Assembly: GCA_045576655.1 (NCBI GenBank)
Contig: JAZNGW010000005.1
Coordinates: 34,878-98,877, forward strand
DNA length: 64,000 bases
Reading direction: 5' to 3'
Source: RGIG8745 sp045576655
Lineage (GTDB): Bacteria > Bacteroidota > Bacteroidia > Bacteroidales > Bacteroidaceae
Part shown: in pieces, positions 57,462 to 64,000 of the stretch
Position numbering within the stretch: the stretch's first letter is position 1
Layout: every line of letters starts with the position of its first letter
Program-made: the position numbers and the translations under genes
The notes under the pieces: model-generated
The model's input: the letters and a program-made list of their open reading frames with translations, nothing else
What the model was told of the DNA's origin: nothing
Database searches by the model: none

Positions 57462-58496
57462 TTACATCTTTCCAATTTCTTCGAGCAGTGCGTCTACTGC
57501 TTCGGTCTTGGTTGCCCAACTGGTGCAGATGCGTACGGCGATGTTGCCGTTGTCCATCTTTTTCCAATAGGATAGGAGGAAGTTGGCTGAGAGGCGTTCG
57601 TATTGCTCTGGTGTGAGGATTGGGAATTGCTGGTTGGTTGGGCTGCCGACGAGGAACTGTATGCCTTTCTGCTGAAGTGCGTCTTTGATGCGCATGGCTT
57701 CTTCGGTGGCGTGGCGGGCGATGTCGAAGTATAGTCCGTCGGTAAAGAGTGTCTCGAACTGGATGCCGAGCAGACGGCCTTTGGCGAGCATGCCGCCGTG
57801 GCGCTTGATGCTGTAGCGGAAGTCGCGCTTTGCCTTCTCCGTTGTGATGACAACTGCTTCGCCGAAGAGTGCGCCAACTTTTGTTCCGCCTATGTAGAAC
57901 ACGTCGGCAAGGCGGGCGAGGGTGGGCAGGTCGATGTTGCAGGCAGGCGAGGTGAGTCCGTAGCCGAGGCGGGCTCCGTCGACAAAGAGTGGAAGGTCGT
58001 ACTTGTTGCAGACGCTTCGGATGTCTTCGAGTTCCTGTTTGCTGTAGATTGTTCCCACTTCGGTCGGGAAGGAGATGTAGACCATGCCTGGCTGTACGGT
58101 GTGTTCGGGACCGTCCTCGGCAAAGTGCTCTTCCATGCAGTGGGCTATCTGCGATGCGGATATCTTGCCGTCGGTGTTTGGCAGGGCGAGCACCTTATGG
58201 CCTGTAGCCTCGATTGCTCCAGTTTCGTGCACGTTGATGTGTCCGGTGTCGGCGGCGATCACGCCCTGGTATGGTCGCAGGAAGTGTGCTATGACGGTGG
58301 TGTTGGTCTGTGTGCCTCCCACGAGGAAATGTACGTCGATGTCTTCGCGCTGGCATGCCTTGCGGATGAGTCGGCGTGCGTTTTCGCAGTGGGCGTCTTC
58401 GCCATATCCGACAGTCTGCTCCATGTTTGTCTCGTTGAGGCGCTGCATTATTAGAGGATGCGCCCCTTCGTTATAGTCGCATTGGAATTGAATCAT
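57462..58496 (-). CDS. Threonine aldolase (low specificity) family
   Basis: 344 residues, cytosolic PLP enzyme of the beta-eliminating lyase fold. It splits L-threonine or L-allo-threonine to glycine and acetaldehyde. Motifs are NEGAHPLIMQRL, GYGEDAHC near residue 33, DTGHINVHETGAIEATGHK, LFVDGARLGYGL, and the PLP Lys in FYIGGTKVGALFGE. Length is standard. It follows the GH43 gene after a hairpin (58518-58541), so it is probably transcribed separately. Confidence 0.88.
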   Translation of the reverse strand: MIQFQCDYNEGAHPLIMQRLNETNMEQTVGYGEDAHCENARRLIRKACQREDIDVHFLVGGTQTNTTVIAHFLRPYQGVIAADTGHINVHETGAIEATGHKVLALPNTDGKISASQIAHCMEEHFAEDGPEHTVQPGMVYISFPTEVGTIYSKQELEDIRSVCNKYDLPLFVDGARLGYGLTSPACNIDLPTLARLADVFYIGGTKVGALFGEAVVITTEKAKRDFRYSIKRHGGMLAKGRLLGIQFETLFTDGLYFDIARHATEEAMRIKDALQQKGIQFLVGSPTNQQFPILTPEQYERLSANFLLSYWKKMDNGNIAVRICTSWATKTEAVDALLEEIGKM

Positions 58497-58517
58497 TGTA
58501 TTGAGGAGTAATTTGTA

Positions 58518-58541
58518 GGGGCAGACCTGTGTGTCTGCCCC
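58518..58541 (-). terminator. Hairpin after the GH43 gene
   Basis: GGGGCAGAC and GTCTGCCCC form a 9-bp stem with a 6-nt loop. A similar hairpin is at 57320-57341. The T-run on the minus strand is weak. Confidence 0.5.
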
Positions 58542-58568
58542 GTAGAAGTTAATGATTTGAGTGTTTTG

Positions 58569-60689
58569 TCATTTATTGATGTCTTCCCAGTGGAGTACGG
58601 AACCGTTTCTGCGTGCAGGGTCTGGTCCGGCCAATTCCATTGAGTAAGGGCTGCCTGTTGTAGGGCTCTTGCCTATGTATCTGTGGTTGCGTAATGAGTA
58701 GAGCATGAAGTCGTTGTTGAGATAGTCCTGCCAGAGGAATACTTCGGCTTCTTTCTCGTCTTTGGTGAAACGCACGTCGCCAGCCAGTCCTTCGCCGTAC
58801 ACCTTGATGTATTTCCCGTCATGGCATTTTATGGATACCATTCCGTTGCCGCGGTCGATGAGCTGGAAAAGGGCGCGCGGATTCTTGTCGCCAGGGTATG
58901 TGTCGTAAAGAAGTCCGTGAGGATCGCATATTGCAGGGCGGCCTGTGGCTTTGTTGATGATGCGGAATGTCTTTCCGAATGGGATGTTCTTTGAGCGGTC
59001 TGCCATAGGTTCGTCAACTGTGAAGTTGTCGAATTCTGCATATCCGCCGTTTTTCCCGTTGATGTTGAATGCAAAGAGTGCGTGGCGTGAGCCCTGGAAC
59101 GTGATGAGCTGGTAGGAGAGAGGCATCATGCGTCCCAGAGTTTGGAATGTAGTGCCGTCGGTCGAATAGGCATACTGGGCCTGGTCGTTGTCGTAGTCGC
59201 CGATGCAGCGCAGCCATATCTTGCCTTTGGGGAGTTCCACCTTTGTGTCGACGGTGTCGTTGGTGAGTTGCTCGAAACAGCGGAGGGTCAGTTCTTTTCC
59301 GCTCTTGACGAGTCCTATCCATGAACATGGCACGTTGATGTTGCCGAGTCCAGCAACGTCGCCATCCTTCAGCCCTTTTACGTTCATTTCAACAGTGGCA
59401 ATGCTCTTCGGACCGATTACGCGCTGTGTCAGGGTGTTGCGTGCCCACATGAGTTGCTCTGCAGGCATGGAGTTGATGCGTAGTTTGCCGTTCTTCAGCC
59501 CCCACATCTTTTCTTCTGGGTTGTGGTTCCACTGCCAGATGCGTCCGAGCTGCTTGCCGTCGAAGTTGTCGCTGCGATTATACGGTCCATGAGGTTCACA
59601 GAGAGGTTTCTCTCCGGCTTTGTAGTTGCCAAGTTGTGTTCCAGGCTTGAACCATGTGCGTGGCGCACGGCCAAAGTTGCCTTCAAATCCAATCATTGGC
59701 CAGCCGTCTTTCCATGTCATAGGCATGAGGCATACGGTGCGGCCGATGCTGTGGAAGTCCATCATGAGCAGTGCCCACCACGAACCGTCGTTAAACTGTA
59801 CGATTCCTCCCTGGTGTGCGTTTGTGCAGGCTGTTGCGTCTTTGTCGAGGTGGCCGAGTCCGAACTTGGTTCCGTCTTCACCGATTCGGTATTTCAGTCC
59901 TCGAGGCACTTGTGTCAGCGATGCTGCGTGGTAGCCGTAGGTCTCGTCGGCGCTGATGACGCGTGTCTCGTAAGGTCCCCAGATGTTTTTAGCGCGCGAA
60001 CAGAGTGTGCGTCCGTTAGGGCGGTAGTCGGTGGATATGAGATAGTACATGCCGTTAATCTTGTACATGTGGTGTCCTTCGCCTATTCCGTTTCCGTCAG
60101 GGATGATGACGCGTTCCGTGCCCTCTTTCGGACCGCTCATGTCTGGTTCCAATTCCGTGCATTTCACTGTGCCGTAGCCATGTATGGCATACACCTTGCC
60201 GTCGTCGTCGAAAAGGACTCCAAGGTCGTAGATGTTGCCTTTCATGTTGTGGTGCTTCCACGGCCCGCGTATGTTTTTTGATGTGTAGCACTGCAGTCCT
60301 TTGCCGTTAACGTTAGAGAAGACGTAGAACTGTCCGTTGGCGTATCGGATGCATGGAGCCCAGATGCCTTGTCCGTAGATTTCTTCGTGGTTCTTCAGGG
60401 AGAAGCGGTCTTCAGGGAAGTCATAGCGGTCGAAACAATAGCTTACGTTTTCCCAGTTGACAAGGTCCTTGGAGTGGAGTATGACCAATCCTGGAACGCT
60501 GTGCATTGTTGTGCCTGCCAGGTAGTAGTCGTCGCCGACACGCAGGATGTCGGGGTCGGAAAACTCGTCGTAGAACAGTGGGTTGGTGAATGTGCCGTTG
60601 CCATTGTCGGCAGTCCATGACTTGGTAGCCTGTGCCATTGCTCCTGATACGGAGAGAGCAAGTGCGATGGTCGTGATTATTTTCTTCAT
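58569..60689 (-). CDS. GH43 glycoside hydrolase with beta-trefoil-like C-terminal domain
   Basis: 706 residues, signal peptide 1-19 (SGAMAQ). The five-bladed propeller of GH43 covers about 30-330, with catalytic acids in EFSDPDILRVGDDYYLAGT (Asp), VLFDDDGKVYAIHGYG (Asp) and GIGEGHHMYKINGMYYLI (Glu). A GH43 C2-type beta-sandwich follows (about 360-570, FDGKQLGRIWQWNHNPEEKMWGLKNGKLRI), and a C-terminal beta-trefoil-like or fascin-like domain (KCHDGKYIKVYGEGLAGDVRF...LRNHRYIGKSP) ends it. Subfamily and substrate (xylan or arabinan side chains) cannot be told for certain. The GH97 gene is 7 bp upstream in one operon. There is no T9SS tail. Confidence 0.9.
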   Translation of the reverse strand: MKKIITTIALALSVSGAMAQATKSWTADNGNGTFTNPLFYDEFSDPDILRVGDDYYLAGTTMHSVPGLVILHSKDLVNWENVSYCFDRYDFPEDRFSLKNHEEIYGQGIWAPCIRYANGQFYVFSNVNGKGLQCYTSKNIRGPWKHHNMKGNIYDLGVLFDDDGKVYAIHGYGTVKCTELEPDMSGPKEGTERVIIPDGNGIGEGHHMYKINGMYYLISTDYRPNGRTLCSRAKNIWGPYETRVISADETYGYHAASLTQVPRGLKYRIGEDGTKFGLGHLDKDATACTNAHQGGIVQFNDGSWWALLMMDFHSIGRTVCLMPMTWKDGWPMIGFEGNFGRAPRTWFKPGTQLGNYKAGEKPLCEPHGPYNRSDNFDGKQLGRIWQWNHNPEEKMWGLKNGKLRINSMPAEQLMWARNTLTQRVIGPKSIATVEMNVKGLKDGDVAGLGNINVPCSWIGLVKSGKELTLRCFEQLTNDTVDTKVELPKGKIWLRCIGDYDNDQAQYAYSTDGTTFQTLGRMMPLSYQLITFQGSRHALFAFNINGKNGGYAEFDNFTVDEPMADRSKNIPFGKTFRIINKATGRPAICDPHGLLYDTYPGDKNPRALFQLIDRGNGMVSIKCHDGKYIKVYGEGLAGDVRFTKDEKEAEVFLWQDYLNNDFMLYSLRNHRYIGKSPTTGSPYSMELAGPDPARRNGSVLHWEDINK

Positions 60690-60696
60690 GTCCTGT

Positions 60697-62637
60697 TTAT
60701 TTACCTATGATTAACATTGCGCCGTTGTAAGGCACGTTGATTTCAAACTTCTTGCTCTTCGGGAGTTTCTTTACGGATTTGCTGCCCACGAGCTCCTTTG
60801 TGTCGGAGTAGACGGTGATTTCACTTCCGCCAGTAAGCATTGGCAACTCGATCTTCTTCTTGAGAGGTTGGTCTTTTTGTGCGTTGACTGCACCGATGTA
60901 CCATGTGTCGCCGTGGCGGCGAGCGAAGATGAGGTATTTGCCAGGATAGCCGTCGATAAACACTGCATCGTCCCATGTCGTAGGCACCTCCTTCATGAAG
61001 TCCATAGCCCATGCTGGAGCGTCGGTGAGGTTGTTAGGTGCGAGAGCGAAGTTTTGCACTGCACTCTGGTAGAGCACCGCTGTGGTGATGGCAAACACGT
61101 CGCTCGTTTTGCGCTGGTTGCCGCGGTTGTTTCCCTTGCTGTAGTATTTGTTCAAAGCGCTTCCGCCGAATTCCATAGCCGCTACAGAGTTGCGCAGCAC
61201 GGGGTGTATGGTGCCGAAGGTGGCTTCGATGTCGTTCTCGTGCTGACTGAAGTTGAGGTTCTCACTTGCGCGTACAGCCTCGGATGAAATGAAGTTAGGG
61301 AACATGCGCTCCCAACCGCGAGGCAGGGTGCATCCGTGGAAGATTATCATCAGCCCGTACTCGTTAGCATCGGCAAGGATGTCTTCGTAGAGTTGCATGG
61401 TTTGCTGCTTGTCGCTGCCCACGAAGTCAATCTTCAGTCCCTTGATGCCTGTCTTCTGCAACCACTTCATCTCCTTGCGGCGCTCAATGACGGTGTGGAG
61501 CTTATGCTTAGGGCCTTGAGGGGCGTCGTTCCAGTAGCCGTTGGAGTTGTACCACAAGAAAATGCCTACACCCTTGCTTTCAGCGTAGCGTGCCAGTTCC
61601 TCCATCTTTTCGTAACCGATGTTTGTATCCCACAGAGCATCGATGAGCACAAATTCATAGCCCATGTCTGCCGCGAAATCGATGTACTCCTTCTGCTCTG
61701 CATAGTTGCAACTGGCATCCTGGCGGATAATCCAACTCCATGTCGAGCAGCCGTACTTGTAGTCCTGGCTTGCTTCGTACATAGGTTTCACTACGTCCCA
61801 CATGATGGTGGTCTCGGCTATCGGAGCCAGAGTCTCACCCACGGTGATTGTCCTCCACGGAGTCTCGCCAGGAAGGGAAAGTCCGGGTGCTGATGTACCT
61901 ACACCACCGAACTCATCAGGGTGAGGGTAGCCGATAGCGTACTTGTTGCCGCCCTTGTTGTCAAGACGGCTTGCACAGTAGGAACCGTTCACGCCAGTCT
62001 CGCACAGCATCACCCAACCGCTGTCGCCCACGCGGAACAGAGCAGGGAAGGCATATCCCAGTCCGTCGCCGTTCTTGCCCATCGGAGCGTCGTAAGTGTA
62101 GTGAGTCTCATAGCTTGGGCAGGTGCGCATCCATCCGCTCTGCGGCAACATCTGCGGACAGAGGAATGTGGTCGAACCTTCAGGGATGACAAATCCTGTG
62201 GATTCCTCCTTTACAAGGCAAGAACGAATGTCACCCTTTGGCAGCACTTTGTAGCGGAATGCCACATTGTTGTTGTCAACTCGGAACGTGACATCAAACG
62301 CATGACGCCCACTCTTGTCGTTGAATGAACAAGTCACCTCGTTTGCCTCGTAATGTATTTTGCTCTTCTTCACTTGGCGCATTGTGTAGTCGTCAGTCAC
62401 GCGCTTCGCTTCTGATACTTTGCGTAGACTTACCCCTTTGGTGAAGTCGCCGAAAGTCGTATTTATACCCAGAGGTGACTGCTCGACAAACACCTTTTCG
62501 TCGAGTTTTACCGAATAGTGAGCCTGACCGTCGGCGGCGCCGACATCAACAGACAAGCGTCCGTCAGGACTCTTCACCGTCTGTGCTCCAATCATCCCGG
62601 TAAGGAGCAATAGAAATGCCGTAATTGAATGCTTCAT
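60697..62637 (-). CDS. GH97 glycoside hydrolase (retaining, alpha-galactosidase-like)
   Basis: 646 residues, signal peptide 1-18 (GMIGAQ). Three parts: N-terminal beta-sandwich (about 20-270), (beta/alpha)8 catalytic barrel (280-570) and C-terminal beta domain. The motif GLKIDFVGSDKQ, with Asp as probable nucleophile, and LPRGWERMFPNFISSEAVRASE, with Glu as acid/base, match the retaining branch (BtGH97b alpha-galactosidase) rather than the inverting SusB branch; this is inference from motif form. It could remove alpha-galactose from plant side chains. It starts the operon with GH43. A three-unit palindromic array sits in its leader (62679-62736). Confidence 0.88.
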   Translation of the reverse strand: MKHSITAFLLLLTGMIGAQTVKSPDGRLSVDVGAADGQAHYSVKLDEKVFVEQSPLGINTTFGDFTKGVSLRKVSEAKRVTDDYTMRQVKKSKIHYEANEVTCSFNDKSGRHAFDVTFRVDNNNVAFRYKVLPKGDIRSCLVKEESTGFVIPEGSTTFLCPQMLPQSGWMRTCPSYETHYTYDAPMGKNGDGLGYAFPALFRVGDSGWVMLCETGVNGSYCASRLDNKGGNKYAIGYPHPDEFGGVGTSAPGLSLPGETPWRTITVGETLAPIAETTIMWDVVKPMYEASQDYKYGCSTWSWIIRQDASCNYAEQKEYIDFAADMGYEFVLIDALWDTNIGYEKMEELARYAESKGVGIFLWYNSNGYWNDAPQGPKHKLHTVIERRKEMKWLQKTGIKGLKIDFVGSDKQQTMQLYEDILADANEYGLMIIFHGCTLPRGWERMFPNFISSEAVRASENLNFSQHENDIEATFGTIHPVLRNSVAAMEFGGSALNKYYSKGNNRGNQRKTSDVFAITTAVLYQSAVQNFALAPNNLTDAPAWAMDFMKEVPTTWDDAVFIDGYPGKYLIFARRHGDTWYIGAVNAQKDQPLKKKIELPMLTGGSEITVYSDTKELVGSKSVKKLPKSKKFEINVPYNGAMLIIGK

Positions 62638-62678
62638 AATATACTGAATTTAAAGTTTTGCAGATGTTTTGAAAAACG

Positions 62679-62736
62679 AACGAGCCCTCGTTCGAAAACA
62701 AATGAGCCCTCGTTAGTAATTAAATGAGCGCTCGTT
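62679..62736. repeat. 3 x 14-bp palindromes at 22-bp pitch in the GH97 leader
   Basis: AACGAGCCCTCGTT (62679-62692), AATGAGCCCTCGTT (62701-62714), AATGAGCGCTCGTT (62723-62736). The spacing is exactly 22 bp. They lie between the candidate promoter (62752-62759) and the ATG, so they could be operator sites or leader hairpins controlling the GH97-GH43 operon. Confidence 0.8.
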
Positions 62737-62751
62737 TGCTAGTTGCAAGTG

Positions 62752-62775
62752 CGAAAATACGAATAAAAATCCAAG
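62752..62775 (-). promoter_or_regulatory. Candidate promoter of GH97-GH43
   Basis: On the minus strand TTGGATTTTTATTCGTATTT and then TCGC; TATTTTCG is close to TAnnTTTG. The block is nearly the same as the one before the large PL11 gene (22173-22195). Confidence 0.45.
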
Positions 62776-62889
62776 GTTTGCTCACATTCGGGAAGTTTTT
62801 CCGTGGAAAGAGTGAGTGCTTTATATAAAAAGCAACAGGGGACGCAATTTTGCGCCCCCTGCCTATTGAGATAAATGTATAGGTTTGAA

Positions 62890-63900
62890 TTACTTGTTCA
62901 AAGCCTGAGCTACGTCAACGGCGCATGCTACTGTACAACCTACCATTGGGTTGTTACCGATGCCGAGGAATCCCATCATTTCTACGTGAGCAGGAACTGA
63001 TGAAGAACCAGCGAACTGAGCGTCAGAGTGCATACGGCCCATAGTGTCGGTCATACCGTAAGAAGCAGGACCAGCAGCCATGTTGTCTGGGTGAAGTGTA
63101 CGACCTGTACCACCACCTGAAGCTACTGAGAAGTATGGCTTGCCAGCCAATACGCGCTCCTTCTTGTATGTACCAGCTGTTGGGTGCTGGAAGCGTGTAG
63201 GGTTAGTAGAGTTACCAGTGATAGATACGTCTACGCCTTCGTGCCACATGATAGCAACACCTTCGCGAACGTCGTCAGCGCCGTAGCAGTTAACCTTAGC
63301 GCGTGGGCCGTCAGAGTAAGAGATGCGCTGTACTTCCTTCAATTCGCCTGTGAAGTAGTCGAACTTAGTCTGTACGTATGTGAAACCGTTGATACGAGCG
63401 ATGATCTGAGCTGCGTCCTTGCCCAAACCGTTGAGGATAACGCGGAGTGGCTCCTTGCGTACCTTGTCAGCCTTAGCAGCGATCTTGATGGCGCCTTCAG
63501 CAGCAGCGAAAGACTCGTGACCAGCGAGGAATGCGAAGCACTTAGTCTCTTCGCGGAGCAACATTGCAGCCAAGTTACCGTGACCGATACCTACCTTGCG
63601 GTCGTCTGCCACTGAACCTGGGATACAGAATGCCTGGAGACCGATACCGATAGCCTCAGCAGCCTCGGCAGCTGTCTTAACGCCCTTCTTGATAGCGATA
63701 GCGCAACCTACAACGTAAGCCCACTTAGCGTTCTCGAAACAGATTGGCTGAGTCTCTTCACATGCCAAATAAGGATCCAAACCATATTCTTCGCAGATAG
63801 CGTTAGCTTCTTCGATGTCTTTAATACCGTTTTCATTCAATGCAGCGAGAATCTGCTTGATACGACGGTCCTGGCTTTCGAATTTTACTTCTCTAATCAT
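62890..63900 (-). CDS. GGGtGRT protein
   Basis: 336 residues. It carries the family hallmark VASGGGTGRTLHPDNMAAGP near residue 260 and a conserved Cys-rich motif ENAKWAYVVGCAIAIKKG and VGCTVACAVDVAQAL at the end. GGGtGRT proteins (PF14057) occur in anaerobes, usually next to a NifU-like iron-sulfur scaffold, as here. The precise role is unknown; iron-sulfur cluster or metal chemistry is suggested by the partner. Codon use is strongly biased, as in highly expressed genes. Confidence 0.93.
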   Translation of the reverse strand: MIREVKFESQDRRIKQILAALNENGIKDIEEANAICEEYGLDPYLACEETQPICFENAKWAYVVGCAIAIKKGVKTAAEAAEAIGIGLQAFCIPGSVADDRKVGIGHGNLAAMLLREETKCFAFLAGHESFAAAEGAIKIAAKADKVRKEPLRVILNGLGKDAAQIIARINGFTYVQTKFDYFTGELKEVQRISYSDGPRAKVNCYGADDVREGVAIMWHEGVDVSITGNSTNPTRFQHPTAGTYKKERVLAGKPYFSVASGGGTGRTLHPDNMAAGPASYGMTDTMGRMHSDAQFAGSSSVPAHVEMMGFLGIGNNPMVGCTVACAVDVAQALNK

Positions 63901-63918
63901 AGTTCTTTCCTCCTTATA

Positions 63919-64000
63919 TTATTCGTGACGTGGATCAATATGTTTAACTGCACCCTGTTCAGCTGTGAAGCGTCCGTAAGTACCTGTTACTTTCTTCAAA
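63919..64000 (-). CDS. C-terminal end of NifU-like iron-sulfur scaffold (partial)
   Basis: The last 27 residues, LKKVTGTYGRFTAEQGAVK and then HIDPRHE, continue to the right edge; the stop is at 63919-63921. This end and its position 18 bp before the GGGtGRT gene match the iron-sulfur cluster assembly scaffold protein that accompanies GGGtGRT genes. The gene body is outside the window. Confidence 0.7.
   Translation of the reverse strand, partial: LKKVTGTYGRFTAEQGAVKHIDPRHE

Overview
The window reads as a chromosome segment of a gut or oral Bacteroidales bacterium, most likely Prevotellaceae. I base this on several proteins ending in type IX secretion (T9SS) sorting domains, on promoters of the Bacteroidota form TTTG-N19/20-TAnnTTTG, on a TonB receptor/DUF4249 pair, and on Bacteroidales marker genes (BT_3928-like DoxX protein, DUF1599, GGGtGRT protein). 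The species assignment is inference.

Layout. 1-2.6 kb is a complete diversity-generating retroelement (DGR): a secreted FGE/C-type-lectin-fold target with a C-terminal variable repeat, a long inverted repeat, an HRDC-like accessory protein, a DGR reverse transcriptase and a template repeat rich in AAC codons. 3.1-17.3 kb is housekeeping on the minus strand: dnaG, folE, a SPOR protein, tpiA, DoxX and DUF1599 proteins, an M23/LysM peptidase, ndk, a 5'-nucleotidase, recG and a PEP-synthase-like protein. 17.5-36.4 kb mixes pectin (rhamnogalacturonan) enzymes (two PL11 lyases, a GH105 hydrolase, a Cthe_2159-type pectin-binding protein) with xseAB, a pseudouridine synthase, fabG, a TetR regulator, radA, a transporter and an HU-like protein. 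36.4-44 kb holds an orphan small protein, tRNA-Arg, a two-component system, a TonB receptor with a DUF4249 lipoprotein, and an acidic lipoprotein. 44.4-45 kb is a compact transcription unit with a structured, repeat-filled leader and a 25-residue hydrophobic peptide. 45-57.4 kb carries an ABC-F ATPase, an AT-rich HNH gene, a DUF5107/TPR protein with a sugar porter, trpB, tRNA-Leu and thioredoxin, framed by a pair of inverted repeats. 57.4-64 kb has a threonine aldolase, a GH43-GH97 operon and the GGGtGRT/NifU-like pair.

How the genes work together. The PL11, GH105 and Cthe_2159-type genes, with GH43 and GH97, would depolymerise rhamnogalacturonan-I and trim its side chains. No SusC/SusD pair is present; three of these enzymes end in T9SS sorting signals, so secretion or surface anchoring by T9SS is the likely arrangement. 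The DGR target is a secreted protein whose binding face is diversified by adenine-directed retrohoming.

The intergenic DNA is unusually structured. Five palindromic tandem arrays have a 21- or 22-bp pitch (four units in four of them, three in the fifth), a palindromic terminator-like repeat (GAGACGTCACA..TGGCGTCTC) occurs about ten times, and a 154-bp near-identical inverted pair lies 11 kb apart. All coordinates and alignments were read by eye; no database search or folding program was run.
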